From Synechococcus sp. NB0720_010 (GTDB taxonomy: Bacteria; Cyanobacteriota; Cyanobacteriia; PCC-6307; Cyanobiaceae): DNA of 64,000 nucleotides. Location: NCBI RefSeq assembly GCF_023078835.1, contig NZ_CP090898.1, positions 2,110,045-2,174,044 on the forward strand, written 5' to 3'. Shown one piece after another: positions 1-9,668 of this stretch (the first letter of the stretch is position 1; the number at the start of each line of letters is the position of its first letter). The position numbers and the translations under genes were made by a program. The notes below the pieces were generated by a model, which was given only the letters and a program-made list of their open reading frames with translations, did not search any database and was not told the DNA's origin.

Positions 1-143
1 TTGAAGGCCATAAAAACGATTTTCTTCAGGATTACCGCCTTGCGCTTTTGGATGTGATGGCCCATTTGTGTGAGATGTACCGGCGTTCCATTCCCCCGGA
101 TCTCCCCTTGGCGGAACCACCGCCTGGTGAGGCCGTTGGTTAG
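1..143 (+). CDS. kaiA: Circadian clock protein KaiA, C-terminal fragment (gene enters from left edge)
   Basis: Open from the left edge (frame beginning at base 3) to a TAG at 141-143. The last 46 residues match the helical C-terminal end of KaiA, with the recognisable segment [19 protein letters not shown]. In the known clock, this helical-bundle domain binds the C-terminal tail of KaiC and stimulates KaiC autophosphorylation. It lies just upstream of kaiB and kaiC in the classical kaiABC order. The presence of kaiA argues against Prochlorococcus, which has lost it. The N-terminal part is outside the window, so nothing can be said about its length. Confidence 0.93.
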   Translation, partial: EGHKNDFLQDYRLALLDVMAHLCEMYRRSIPPDLPLAEPPPGEAVG

Positions 144-166
144 TTCTTATTCGTTCCATTTGTCTT

Positions 167-173
167 AAGGAGG
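167..173 (+). promoter_or_regulatory. Strong Shine-Dalgarno of kaiB
   Basis: AAGGAGG lies 8 bases before the ATG at 182. It decides the kaiB start against an in-frame GTG at 173, which lies inside this motif. Confidence 0.8.
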
Positions 174-181
174 TGATTCCG

Positions 182-529
182 ATGAGTCCACGCAAGACCT
201 ACATCCTGAAGCTCTATGTGGCTGGAAACACGCCCAACTCGATGCGCGCATTGAAGACCCTGCGGAATATCCTTGATACGGAATTTCAGGGTGTGTATGC
301 CCTGAAAGTGATTGATGTTCTGAAAAACCCTCAGCTCGCTGAAGAAGACAAGATCCTGGCGACGCCCACCCTCGCCAAGATCCTTCCGCCACCGGTGCGT
401 CGAATCATTGGTGATCTCTCAGACCGGGAGAGGGTTTTGATTGGTTTGGATCTCTTGTTTGAGGAGCTCAGCGATGAGGCCTTGTCCGAGTCCTTGTTGG
501 ACCAGGATGCGGTGGGTGATCTTGTGTGA
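182..529 (+). CDS. kaiB: Circadian clock protein KaiB
   Basis: A 115-residue KaiB. KaiB is a fold-switching thioredoxin-like protein that binds the KaiC CI ring, sequesters KaiA and recruits output kinases. The start [18 protein letters not shown] and the segments [20 protein letters not shown] and [17 protein letters not shown] are typical of the family. The C-terminal tail is slightly longer and acidic, as in other cyanobacterial KaiB proteins. It starts 38 bases after kaiA and ends 77 bases before kaiC. The gap to kaiC contains a small hairpin (CGGCT/AGCCG near 566-580) that could tune the relative expression of the two genes; that role is inference. Confidence 0.96.
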   Translation: MSPRKTYILKLYVAGNTPNSMRALKTLRNILDTEFQGVYALKVIDVLKNPQLAEEDKILATPTLAKILPPPVRRIIGDLSDRERVLIGLDLLFEELSDEALSESLLDQDAVGDLV

Positions 530-606
530 AAACCAACGTTTCCTTCACAAGAGCGGCTGTCATAGCCGTGAAAACGAACTAGATTTCTGACAGGACCATC
601 CTCCCC

Positions 607-2148
607 ATGCAGGACCCCAGCCCACAGTCCAATCATCTCGCCTCGGTCCAGAAGCTGCCGACGGGGATTGAGGGGTTTGACGACGTTTGCCAGGGCGGTC
701 TCCCCATTGGTCGCTCCACCCTGATCAGTGGGACATCGGGTACGGGAAAAACCGTGTTCTCGCTGAACTTTCTCTATAACGGCATTCGTCAGTTTGACGA
801 GCCCGGGATTTTCGTCACCTTTGAAGAGTCGCCGCTCGATATTCTCCGCAATGCGGCCAGCTTTGGCTGGAATCTTCAGGAAATGGTGGAGCAGGACAAG
901 CTGTTCCTGTTGGATGCCTCCCCTGATCCGGAAGGGCAAGATGTCGCTGGCAGCTTCGATCTGTCAGGTCTGATCGAGCGAATTAACTACGCGATCCGTA
1001 AGTACAAAGCCCGGCGTGTGGCGATCGATTCGATCACGGCCGTTTTTCAGCAGTACGACGCGGTCTCGGTCGTGCGCCGGGAGATCTTCCGCTTGATTGC
1101 CCGCCTGAAGGAGATCGGCGTCACCACGGTGATGACCACCGAGCGGATTGATGAATACGGTCCCATCGCCCGCTACGGGGTGGAGGAATTCGTCAGCGAC
1201 AACGTGGTGATCCTCCGCAATGTCTTGGAGGGGGAGCGCCGCCGGCGGACGGTGGAAATCCTCAAGTTGCGCGGTACCACCCATATGAAGGGGGAGTTCC
1301 CCTTCACCATGGGCTCCCACGGCATCAGCATCTTCCCGCTGGGGGCCATGCGCCTGACCCAGCGCAGCTCCAATGTCCGCGTGAGCTCGGGTGTCCCCCG
1401 CCTCGATGAGATGTGCGGCGGCGGCTTCTTCAAGGATTCGATCATCCTGGCCACCGGTGCGACAGGGACGGGTAAGACCCTGCTGGTCAGCAAGTTTGTG
1501 GAGAACGCCTGCGCCAACAAGGAGCGGGCCATCCTCTTTGCCTATGAGGAGTCCAGGGCCCAGCTGCTGCGCAATGCCACCAGTTGGGGGTTGGATTTCG
1601 AGGAGATGGAGCGCCAGGGACTGCTCAAAATTATTTGTGCCTATCCCGAATCAACGGGCCTAGAGGATCACCTCCAAATCATCAAGACCGAAATCAGCCA
1701 GTTCAAGCCATCGCGGATGGCGATCGACTCCCTCTCGGCCCTGGCGCGGGGCGTGAGTCATAACGCCTTCCGTCAGTTTGTGATCGGCGTGACCGGTTAC
1801 GCCAAGCAGGAAGAAATCGCGGGCTTCTTTACGAATACCTCCGAAGAATTCATGGGGAGTCACTCGATTACTGACTCCCATATCTCGACGATTACCGACA
1901 CGATCCTGCTGCTTCAGTACGTCGAGATCCGTGGTGAGATGGCCCGCGCTCTGAACGTCTTCAAGATGCGCGGTTCCTGGCACGACAAGGGAATCCGTGA
2001 ATACATCATTACGAGCAATGGCCCTGAAATTAAGGACTCCTTCTCGAACTTTGAGCGGATTATTAGTGGTGTGCCGCACCGCATTGACCACGATGAGCGC
2101 AGCGAGCTCTCACGCATCGTGAAGGGGGTTGGCGAGGGCCAGTTCTAG
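607..2148 (+). CDS. kaiC: Circadian clock ATPase/autokinase KaiC
   Basis: This 513-residue, two-domain RecA-like protein is the core of the cyanobacterial clock. The CI domain has Walker A GTSGTGKT (residues 42-49). The CII domain has GATGTGKT. The CII autophosphorylation block reads ITDSHISTITDTI, so the sites matching S431/T432 of Synechococcus elongatus are S427/T428, and T422 matches T426. The C-terminal segment NFERIISGVPHRIDHDERSELSRIV carries the A-loop and tail that KaiA grips. All catalytic parts look intact, so a working hexameric oscillator is expected. The stop codon overlaps the stop of the convergent histidine kinase gene by 4 bases. Confidence 0.98.
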   Translation: MQDPSPQSNHLASVQKLPTGIEGFDDVCQGGLPIGRSTLISGTSGTGKTVFSLNFLYNGIRQFDEPGIFVTFEESPLDILRNAASFGWNLQEMVEQDKLFLLDASPDPEGQDVAGSFDLSGLIERINYAIRKYKARRVAIDSITAVFQQYDAVSVVRREIFRLIARLKEIGVTTVMTTERIDEYGPIARYGVEEFVSDNVVILRNVLEGERRRRTVEILKLRGTTHMKGEFPFTMGSHGISIFPLGAMRLTQRSSNVRVSSGVPRLDEMCGGGFFKDSIILATGATGTGKTLLVSKFVENACANKERAILFAYEESRAQLLRNATSWGLDFEEMERQGLLKIICAYPESTGLEDHLQIIKTEISQFKPSRMAIDSLSALARGVSHNAFRQFVIGVTGYAKQEEIAGFFTNTSEEFMGSHSITDSHISTITDTILLLQYVEIRGEMARALNVFKMRGSWHDKGIREYIITSNGPEIKDSFSNFERIISGVPHRIDHDERSELSRIVKGVGEGQF

Positions 2149-4157
2149 ATCCCGTCACCCAAATTGCTGGTGCTTCGCCGTTCGGCCTGCAGGCGCAGTT
2201 CCGTGTCGTCAGCGTCTTCGAGGGGCAGGTCAAACCAGAAGGTGGTGCCCACATTGAGTTCGCTCACCATGCGAACGGTGGCACCGTGCTTCTCCAGGAT
2301 GCCCCGCACGATGGAGAGTCCTAGACCAGTTCCCACTTCGGTGTGAACAGCGTTCTCGACCCGGTAGAAGCGATCGAAGATCTTCTCCTGGTCTTCTCGG
2401 GAGATGCCTGAACCGGTATCGGAGATTTCCACCCGTAACTTCGGCAGCGGCGCGGTCAGCTCGCAGGCGGGGTTATCCGGGTTGGCTGCGGTGCTGGGAT
2501 CAATCGTGCAGATGTCAGGCCAGGGGTAGGCCCGCAGGCTCAGGCGGCCCCCGGCGGCAGTGAACTTCAGGCCGTTGCCCACCAGGTTGTCGAGCACCTG
2601 CAGCAGCAGGTCCCAGTTGCCGCGAACCCGGGGCAGCTCGTCGATGACATGAAGGTCGAGCTCGACGCCTTTTTCCTTGGCGTTCAGCTTGTAGTTGCGC
2701 AGGGTTTGCTCCATCGCCGGACCCAGCTCCACCGCTTCCATCGACCAGGCCCGATCGCTCTCCAATCGGGAGAGATCGAGGACGTCATTGACGAGGCGGG
2801 TGAGGCGATCGGTCTCGGCGTTGGCGATCGCCAGAAAGTCCTTCCGGTCCTCCTCGCTGAGCTGCTCGCCCATGTCGTGGAGGGTCTCGACGTAGCTCTT
2901 GATGTTGAAGAGCGGCGTGCGCAGCTCATGGGAGACGTTGCTGATGAAACGGCTCTGGGCGGCGTTGAGTTCCACCTCGCGGGTGAGGTCCTGGACGGTG
3001 ACGGCGATGCCCTTCAGGGTTTCGCCGCTGGCATCGCGCACGGACTGCAGAACGATGCGCAGGGTGCGCGGCGGTTCACCAAAGCTGCAGCGCACATCGC
3101 TGCTCTCCTTGTCGTTCTCCAGCAGGCTCTCAAGGGGGGTCTGCAACTCGAGGTTCAGTCCCTCCGGCAGTTCGTCCATCAGGCGCGTGCCCTCCAGATT
3201 GCGGCCCTCCCAGCGGAACAGGCGCCTGGCGGTGGGGTTAACCAGCACCACCCGCCCTTCGGAATCCAGCAGCAAGGCCCCATCGGCCATGGTCGCGATC
3301 AGCGATTGCTGCTTCACCTGGGCGGCGGTGAGCTCTTCGATGTTGGCCTCGTTGTAGGCCTCGAGCTGGGAGGCCATGTCGTTGAAGCCGTCCAGCAGTT
3401 CCCCCAGTTCACCGCCAACGGGTAGGGCAATGCGCGCCTCGAAGTCCCCCCCTGCGATGGAGCGCACCCCCCGCAGCAGCTCCTTCACCGGCTGGGTGAT
3501 GGTCAGGGCGTTGAAGACGGCCCCCAGGATCACCAAGATCCAGATCGAGATGAACACCGCCACCGTCACCTCGCGGCTCAGGGCGGCACTGGCCAGGGCG
3601 GCTTCGTTGGGGTTGATCCCCAGAGCCAGCACACCCATGTAGCGGCCATCGGCCACCAGGGGCACGAAGACATCGGTGACCTGGCCATCGGGGGTCAGGT
3701 GTTGCCGGATCAGAGGGTTTTGGGGACGTTTGGAGAGTTCGGCGGGCAGTTCCAACTTGCGGCTGAGCAGCAGCTCACTGCTGCCGGTGGTGCCGCTGAT
3801 GGGGATCCCCAGGTAGATGATCCCCTCGGGATCGGCGAAGAAGATGTAGCGAAGGCTGCGGCTGGATTTCCAGAAGCGTTCGGCGACGGCCGCCAGCTCC
3901 CGGTCGTTGCCCTGGGCCACCAGGGGTGTGACGTTGGCCGACAGCAGCAGGCCCAGGTCGCGGGCAAAGCGGGTGTCGCTCATGCGCACATCCGCCTGGA
4001 TGCCGTTGAGCGCAAAGAAGGTGATGGCCGTCATCACCAGGCTGACCACCAGGGTGGCGGCCGCCAGCAGCTTGGTTTGGAGGCTGAATTCCGCCCACCA
4101 GCGCACCAGGCTCTGCCACCAGCGGCGAGGGGCAAGCGGTGTGGAGCTGCTGGTCAA
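2145..4157 (-). CDS. nblS: NblS/Hik33-type membrane sensor histidine kinase
   Basis: A 670-residue sensor kinase. Order of parts: a transmembrane helix around residues 28-50, an extracytoplasmic sensor region, a second helix around 197-220, HAMP (about 221-275), PAS (about 285-395), a HisKA domain with the phosphoacceptor His410 in SHELRTPL, and an HATPase domain with the N box (DNLVGNGLKF), SDTGSG and GTGLGLSIV. The architecture matches NblS (Hik33/DspA), the essential cyanobacterial kinase that senses high light and nutrient stress and signals to RpaB. Its location between kaiC and purD supports that assignment from memory of picocyanobacterial gene order. It is transcribed towards kaiC. 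The subfamily name rests on architecture and context, so some doubt remains. Confidence 0.85.
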   Translation of the reverse strand: MTSSSTPLAPRRWWQSLVRWWAEFSLQTKLLAAATLVVSLVMTAITFFALNGIQADVRMSDTRFARDLGLLLSANVTPLVAQGNDRELAAVAERFWKSSRSLRYIFFADPEGIIYLGIPISGTTGSSELLLSRKLELPAELSKRPQNPLIRQHLTPDGQVTDVFVPLVADGRYMGVLALGINPNEAALASAALSREVTVAVFISIWILVILGAVFNALTITQPVKELLRGVRSIAGGDFEARIALPVGGELGELLDGFNDMASQLEAYNEANIEELTAAQVKQQSLIATMADGALLLDSEGRVVLVNPTARRLFRWEGRNLEGTRLMDELPEGLNLELQTPLESLLENDKESSDVRCSFGEPPRTLRIVLQSVRDASGETLKGIAVTVQDLTREVELNAAQSRFISNVSHELRTPLFNIKSYVETLHDMGEQLSEEDRKDFLAIANAETDRLTRLVNDVLDLSRLESDRAWSMEAVELGPAMEQTLRNYKLNAKEKGVELDLHVIDELPRVRGNWDLLLQVLDNLVGNGLKFTAAGGRLSLRAYPWPDICTIDPSTAANPDNPACELTAPLPKLRVEISDTGSGISREDQEKIFDRFYRVENAVHTEVGTGLGLSIVRGILEKHGATVRMVSELNVGTTFWFDLPLEDADDTELRLQAERRSTSNLGDGI

Positions 4158-4181
4158 GGTGCTGGGATCGGCGGCGGAAGC

Positions 4182-5474
4182 TTAGTGGCTGCGGACCTGG
4201 TGGCCGATGTCGCGGCGATAGGTCATGCCCTCAAAGTGCACCTGCTGGAGGCCCTCGTAGGCCTTGGCGAAGGCGGCGTCAAAGTCGCTTGCTTGGGCCA
4301 CCATCGCCAGCACCCGGCCCCCGTTGGTGTGGCAGACCCCGGCTTCATCCCGGCGAGTTCCAGCATGGAACAGCTGTAGATCGGCGCCGTTCTCCACGGA
4401 GCTCGAGATGGGGTCTCCCTTGCGGATCTCCCCGGGATAGCCCTGGGCTGCGGCAATCACGCAGGCGCTGCACTGGTCATGGATGGTCAGGCTCGGGGCG
4501 GTCTCAAGTTGGCCGGTGGCGCAGGCCATAAGGACCGCCGCAAACTCCGGACCCATCAGGGGCATCAGGGTCTCGCATTCGGGGTCCCCGAAGCGGCAGT
4601 TGAACTCGATCACGCTCGGACCGGTTTCGGTGAGCATGAGGCCCGCATAGATCACCCCCCGGTAGCTGATCCCCCGGGCCTGCAGGGCCGCCAGGGTGGG
4701 ATCAAGCACCAGTCGTTTGACCTCCTCGAGACCGGCTTGATCCAGCAGTGGGGCCGGGGCATAGGCCCCCATGCCGCCGGTGTTGGGGCCCACATCCCCT
4801 TCGCCAATGCGTTTGTGGTCCTGGGCGGGGGGCAGCAGCACCATGCGCTGGCCGTCACTGAGGGCAAAGACCGAGACCTCGGGGCCGTGGGTGCGCTCCT
4901 CCAGCACCAGGGAGGCTTCGCCTCCAAACCGTCCAGCAAAGATCTCTTCAATCGCGGCGCGGGCTTCGTCCACGCTCTCGGCCACGGTCACCCCCTTGCC
5001 GGCGGCCAGTCCGTCAGCCTTCACCACAAGGGGCTCGCCCTGGGCGTCGAGAGCACGGAGGGCTTCGTCTCGGCTGTTGGCTTTCCAGTAGCCCGCCGTG
5101 GGGATGCCGGCCTCCACCATCAGCGCCTTGGCCCACTGTTTACTGGCCTCCAGCTGGGCGCCATCCGCTCCAGGGCCGAAGACGGCAAAGCCAGCCTGGC
5201 GCAGGCGGTCGCCGAGGCCCGCGGCCAGGGGGGCTTCGGGACCCACCACGACCAGGTCAATCCTTTCGTCTTGGCAGGTCTTCAGCAGGGCGTCCTGATC
5301 GCCCTCGCTGATGGCCAGCTGGATGCAGCCCTCGAGTTCAGCGGTGCCGCCGTTGCCTGGGGCCACCCAGACCTGCTGGACGCCAGCGCTGCGGGCCAGG
5401 GCCCAGGCCAGGGCGTTCTCCCGTCCGCCTCCTCCGACGACCAGCACGTGTTGCGGGGCAGCGGGCGCGGTCAT
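4182..5474 (-). CDS. purD: Phosphoribosylamine-glycine ligase (GAR synthetase)
   Basis: PurD joins glycine to phosphoribosylamine with ATP in the second step of purine synthesis. The protein begins with a Rossmann-like block HVLVVGGGGRENALAWALA and has the ATP-grasp elements VKADGLAAGKGV and EFNCRFGDPECE. With the ATG at 5474 it has 430 residues, the usual size. An in-frame GTG at 5510 would add 12 residues and is the alternative start. It lies 24 bases upstream of nblS on the same strand and is divergent from the gene at 5554. purC, another purine gene, follows about 1 kb away on the other strand. Confidence 0.95.
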   Translation of the reverse strand: MTAPAAPQHVLVVGGGGRENALAWALARSAGVQQVWVAPGNGGTAELEGCIQLAISEGDQDALLKTCQDERIDLVVVGPEAPLAAGLGDRLRQAGFAVFGPGADGAQLEASKQWAKALMVEAGIPTAGYWKANSRDEALRALDAQGEPLVVKADGLAAGKGVTVAESVDEARAAIEEIFAGRFGGEASLVLEERTHGPEVSVFALSDGQRMVLLPPAQDHKRIGEGDVGPNTGGMGAYAPAPLLDQAGLEEVKRLVLDPTLAALQARGISYRGVIYAGLMLTETGPSVIEFNCRFGDPECETLMPLMGPEFAAVLMACATGQLETAPSLTIHDQCSACVIAAAQGYPGEIRKGDPISSSVENGADLQLFHAGTRRDEAGVCHTNGGRVLAMVAQASDFDAAFAKAYEGLQQVHFEGMTYRRDIGHQVRSH

Positions 5475-5553
5475 GGAGGGCAGGAGGCGGGTGGTTTGTT
5501 CGGTGATCACAGCGGTGAGCTCCCCTAGGTTGTCCCCCAGAAGACCGCTGCCG

Positions 5554-6600
5554 GTGCCTTTCCTTCTTTACTCGCCGGTGGGGGCGCGCCGGCGGCAGCC
5601 GTGGGCTTGGGGCTTGGCGCTGCTTCCCTTGGTGCTGTCTGCGGCCCTGCCCGCCGAGGCCAAGTTGCCCTTCATTGGCGATCTGTTTCGCGGTCAGCCG
5701 AAGCCCAAGGTCCAGGGACCCTCGGCCCCAGAACTCGAAGGGAGCACCCCGGAAGCGGAGTTTCAGGAGCTACTGAAAACCGGGGACCTACGGGCCCTCA
5801 ACCTGGCCTGCCAGGAGGCCGCCAGCTTTGACTTCGTGACCCGGTTGCAGTTGCTCCAGCAGCGGTTGTTGACCGTGGCTCCGCCGCCCCAGCCCTTCCC
5901 GGTGGTGTTGGTGAATGCCAATGCTCTGCTCAGCTGCCGGGCCCCCGATGCGGCCCTGGAGGTGCTGAACCGCTTTGGTCCGGCTCCCGGTCTCGAGCGC
6001 GAGCAGTGGTTGGTCCAGCGCTGGCGCGCCGCCATGGCTGGTTTGCATCACGACTTGGCGGCGCGCCTGTTGGAGCAGTTGACCGCGGCTGATCCCGAGC
6101 GCCTGGAGACCCTGGCCCTTCCTGTCCGGGTGAATGAGGACGGCACCGTGCTGACGCGGCCTGCCCTGGATCTCTACGTCGAACACCTGATCGTTCTGGA
6201 GCGCCACCAGGAGGCGGCGGCGCTGCTCTTGGCCGGACGACGACCGGGTCAGGTGGCGGCGGAGCGCCTCAGCCAAGCGGTCGCTCTGCTTGCGCAACTG
6301 CCCTTGGCCGAACGCGATCAGCTGATGGAGCGCGCCCTGGATCAGGCGGCGGCGGCCCAGGCCTGGGGCCTGGCCATCGCCTTGCTGGAGCAGCAGCGCG
6401 TCTTGATCGAATCCGAGTCCGGCGCGGTGGCGGAGCGCTCCCGCGCCCGCCTGAGCCGTCTGAGCCAGCGCCTGGATGATGCCTACAGCGAGTGGGCGAT
6501 CACCCGGCAAGATTCAGGACAAAGCGCCAGGGCCGACGCATTGCAGCAGCAGTTGCGTTCCCCCCGCGATCCCGGAGGCCACGCCGCACCGCAACCATGA
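5554..6600 (+). CDS. Secreted hypothetical protein, alpha-helical, cyanobacterial
   Basis: About 348 residues from the chosen GTG. That start is preferred because the upstream part of the open frame is antisense to purD. The N-terminus is a signal-peptide-like stretch ([18 protein letters not shown]), so the protein should reach the periplasm or thylakoid lumen. The rest is rich in Leu, Ala, Gln and Arg, predicted helical, with repeat-like helical pairs resembling TPR-style solenoids but no clear signature. It overlaps purC by 4 bases (ATGA), so the two are probably cotranslated. I do not recognise a family function. A GTG at 5578 is another possible start. Confidence 0.7.
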   Translation: MPFLLYSPVGARRRQPWAWGLALLPLVLSAALPAEAKLPFIGDLFRGQPKPKVQGPSAPELEGSTPEAEFQELLKTGDLRALNLACQEAASFDFVTRLQLLQQRLLTVAPPPQPFPVVLVNANALLSCRAPDAALEVLNRFGPAPGLEREQWLVQRWRAAMAGLHHDLAARLLEQLTAADPERLETLALPVRVNEDGTVLTRPALDLYVEHLIVLERHQEAAALLLAGRRPGQVAAERLSQAVALLAQLPLAERDQLMERALDQAAAAQAWGLAIALLEQQRVLIESESGAVAERSRARLSRLSQRLDDAYSEWAITRQDSGQSARADALQQQLRSPRDPGGHAAPQP

Positions 6601-7346
6601 CCGCTTACACCCTCGGATCTCTCCTCTACGAAGGCAAGGCCAAGCGCGTCTTCCAGACCGATCAAACCGATTTGGTGGCGGTTGAGTACAAGGACGACGC
6701 CACCGCCTTCAACGCCCTCAAAAAGGCCCAGCTGGCGGGCAAGGGGTTGATGAACTGCCAGATCTCGGCGCGGCTGTTCGAGTTGCTCGAGCGGGAGGGG
6801 ATAGCCACCCACTACCTCTCCCTGCAGGAACCCAACTGGATGTTGGTGAAGCCGGTTCAGATCGTTCCGGTGGAAGTGGTGGTGCGCAACATCGCCTTTG
6901 GCTCGCTGTGCAAACAGATGCCGATCGAGCCCGGCACCCCCTTGGATCCGCCGCTGCTGGATCTCTATTACAAGGACGACGCCTACGGCGATCCCCTGCT
7001 GACCGATGCGCGACTGGAGCGTCTGGGGGTGCTGACGGCACCCCAGCGCCAGGAATTGGAGCGTCTGGCCATGGCCGTCAACGCGGTGCTGCGTCGCTTT
7101 TTTGCCGAGATCGCCCTGGAGCTGGTGGACTTCAAGATCGAACTGGGTTTCACCACCGACGGTCAGCTGGTGGTGGCCGATGAAATCAGTCCCGATACCT
7201 GCCGTCTCTGGGACAGGAACGTCAGCGGCGATGCCCAGGAGCGGATCTTGGACAAAGATCGCTTCCGTCAGGATCTCGGCGGTGTGGTCGAGGCCTACGG
7301 GGAGGTTCTCAAACGGGTCCAAGCCGCCTGTCCAGAACCCCGCTGA
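6597..7346 (+). CDS. purC: Phosphoribosylaminoimidazole-succinocarboxamide synthase (SAICAR synthase)
   Basis: PurC condenses CAIR with aspartate in purine synthesis. The 249-residue product starts [19 protein letters not shown] and has the family blocks [25 protein letters not shown] and [13 protein letters not shown]. The ATG at 6597 overlaps the stop of the preceding gene. Translations starting upstream would run antisense-like sequence and are not used. Length is normal for a bacterial PurC. Confidence 0.97.
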   Translation: MTAYTLGSLLYEGKAKRVFQTDQTDLVAVEYKDDATAFNALKKAQLAGKGLMNCQISARLFELLEREGIATHYLSLQEPNWMLVKPVQIVPVEVVVRNIAFGSLCKQMPIEPGTPLDPPLLDLYYKDDAYGDPLLTDARLERLGVLTAPQRQELERLAMAVNAVLRRFFAEIALELVDFKIELGFTTDGQLVVADEISPDTCRLWDRNVSGDAQERILDKDRFRQDLGGVVEAYGEVLKRVQAACPEPR

Positions 7347-7396
7347 GCCAAGTAGGTTCGGCGGCATTTGCGGTTCGCCGCTCCAGTCCCCGTTCC

Positions 7397-9658
7397 ATGG
7401 CTGCAACCCGCAACGGCAAGAACCACGCATGGAGCCTGGGGCTGGCACTGACGTTGCCCCTGGTCGCTGGGGTTGGCCCGGTCTGGGCCCAGGACAAGAG
7501 TCCGGAACCAGAGGACCCTGCACCGGTAGACCAGCCTGCGTCTGAGACCCCCAGTTCCAGACCATCACTTGCCCCCAGCACCAGTGATTCCTTGGCGCCA
7601 GCGGCTCCCGCTGAGCCTCAGGTGTTGATCAGTGAGGTGGTGGTCCAGGGGGCTGAGGGGCATCCGGAGCAGGAGCGGATGGAGATCGCGGTGTACGACG
7701 CGATGGCCACCCGCCCCGGCAGTCGCGTCACCCGCGCTCAATTGCAGACGGATCTGTCCGCGATCTACGCCAGCGGTTGGTTCTCCGACGTCCGGATTCA
7801 GCCGGTGGATAGCCCCCTGGGCGTCCGGCTCGTGGTCACGGTCGTGCCGAACCCGGTGCTCACCAAGGTGGACCTTGAGGGCGTTAGCGAGACCACCAAG
7901 CTTCCGGACAACCTCATCCCCGACATCTTTGCCGCGGACTACGGCAAGACCCTGAATCTCAACGCCCTGCAGGCCCGCATCGCTGAGCTCCAGAAGTGGT
8001 ACGCCGATCAGGGCTATTCCCTCGCTCGGGTCACCGGTCCAACCCGCGTCAGCCCCGCGGGTGTGGTGCAGCTGCTGGTGCGTGAGGGCACCGTGGCGGG
8101 CGTCGAAGTGCAGTTCCTCAACAAGGAGGGCGACAGCACCAACGACAAGGGTCAGCCGATCCGCGGCAAAACCAAGACCTGGGTGGTCACCCGAGAGATT
8201 TCGATCAAGGCCGGCGACACCTTCAACCGCCGCCAACTGGAAGACGACATCAAGCGTCTCTATGGCACCGGTCTCTTCGGTGATGTGAAGGTGACCCTGC
8301 GCCCGGTCGCGGGTGAGCCCGGTGCCGTCACGATTGTTCTGGGTGTGGTGGAGCAGTCCACCGGCTCCCTCTCGGGCGGTATCGGCTATAGCCAGAGCCA
8401 GGGCATCTTTGGTCAGATCCAGCTTCAGGACAGCAACCTCTTCGGTCGCGCCTGGGATTTGGCCCTGAACGTCACCTATGGCCAGTTCGGTGGATTGGCG
8501 GATGTGTCCTTCACCGACCCCTGGATCAAAGGCGATAAGTACCGCACGGCCTTCCGCACCAAGGTCTTCCTGAGCCGGGAAGTCCCCCAGGTGTTCCAGA
8601 GCCAGCAGAACGGCAACTTCTACACCGTTTCTGACGTCTCCCAAGGCTTCTTCAACGCCCCGAGCACGGCCCTGGCCTACCAGAGCAACTCGACGGTCTT
8701 CACTGGTCCCTATGCCTCGCCGACGGCAGCCAAGGCTGCGAATCCCCAGCTCGGCGACAACAACAACTGGTTCCAGCTCGACGGCAATGCCGTGGCGATC
8801 CAGCGGATTGGTGGCACGGCCTCCTTGGCCCGCCCCCTGAACGGCGGTGACCCCTACAAGAAGGCCCCCTGGAATGTTGTCGTTGGCCTAAACGCCCAGC
8901 AGGTCAAGCCGATCAACTTTGCGGGGGAGGCGATGCCCTACGCCACGGCCTCCAACAATTTCAGCGGTAATGGCACCACCACGGTCAGCAACGTGATCTG
9001 TGTGGCCTACAACTGCGAAAACGGCGCGACGACGAACCAGTTGGTGGGCCTGCGCCTGGCGGCTTCGATGAACACGCTCAATGACCCGCGGAACCCCACC
9101 CAGGGCAACTTCCTGAGCGTTGGCACCGAGCAGTTCGTCTCCGTCGGTCAGGACTCCCCGACCTTCAACCGTCTTCGGGCCAGCGCCACCCACTACATCC
9201 CGGTGAACTGGCTGAAGTTCTACAAGGGCTGCCGTCCCAAGCCTGGGCAGAAGGAAGACTGCAAACAGGCCTTGGCTTTCCAGGCTTCGGTGGGTACCAA
9301 CCTCGGCAACATGCCCGTCTACGAGGCTTTCTGCTTGGGTGGCTCCAACTCCGTTCGCGGTTACTACGACTGCGACCTGGGCGTGGGTAAGAGCTTCGGT
9401 GAGGCGACGGTGGAATACCGCTTCCCGATCTTCAGCATCATCAGTGGCGAGATCTTCGTGGATGCCGGCAGCACCTTTGGCAGCCAGGCCAATGTCCCAG
9501 GGAATCCCGGGACGCTGCTTGATAAGCCCGGTGATGGTGTCTCCCCGGGTGTCGGCGTGATCGTCACCACCCCGGTCGGCCCCCTGCGTTTGGAGGTGGC
9601 CAGCCAGGACTTCACCGACGAATGGCGCTTCAACCTCGGTGTGGGTTGGAAGTTCTGA
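7397..9658 (+). CDS. bamA: Omp85/BamA outer membrane assembly protein
   Basis: A 753-residue Omp85 protein with a signal peptide (LTLPLVAGVGPVWA), a Pro/Ser-rich linker, three POTRA-like domains over roughly residues 80-330 and a C-terminal 16-strand barrel (surface antigen domain) ending in WKF, the aromatic C-terminus typical of outer membrane proteins. BamA inserts beta-barrel proteins; cyanobacterial members are relatives of chloroplast Toc75. The barrel segment VYEAFCLGGSNSVRGY contains the conserved RGY motif of strand/loop 6. It leads directly into lpxC, the classical bamA-lpx cluster of Gram-negative bacteria. Confidence 0.95.
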   Translation: MAATRNGKNHAWSLGLALTLPLVAGVGPVWAQDKSPEPEDPAPVDQPASETPSSRPSLAPSTSDSLAPAAPAEPQVLISEVVVQGAEGHPEQERMEIAVYDAMATRPGSRVTRAQLQTDLSAIYASGWFSDVRIQPVDSPLGVRLVVTVVPNPVLTKVDLEGVSETTKLPDNLIPDIFAADYGKTLNLNALQARIAELQKWYADQGYSLARVTGPTRVSPAGVVQLLVREGTVAGVEVQFLNKEGDSTNDKGQPIRGKTKTWVVTREISIKAGDTFNRRQLEDDIKRLYGTGLFGDVKVTLRPVAGEPGAVTIVLGVVEQSTGSLSGGIGYSQSQGIFGQIQLQDSNLFGRAWDLALNVTYGQFGGLADVSFTDPWIKGDKYRTAFRTKVFLSREVPQVFQSQQNGNFYTVSDVSQGFFNAPSTALAYQSNSTVFTGPYASPTAAKAANPQLGDNNNWFQLDGNAVAIQRIGGTASLARPLNGGDPYKKAPWNVVVGLNAQQVKPINFAGEAMPYATASNNFSGNGTTTVSNVICVAYNCENGATTNQLVGLRLAASMNTLNDPRNPTQGNFLSVGTEQFVSVGQDSPTFNRLRASATHYIPVNWLKFYKGCRPKPGQKEDCKQALAFQASVGTNLGNMPVYEAFCLGGSNSVRGYYDCDLGVGKSFGEATVEYRFPIFSIISGEIFVDAGSTFGSQANVPGNPGTLLDKPGDGVSPGVGVIVTTPVGPLRLEVASQDFTDEWRFNLGVGWKF

Positions 9659-9668
9659 GGCGGCTCCT

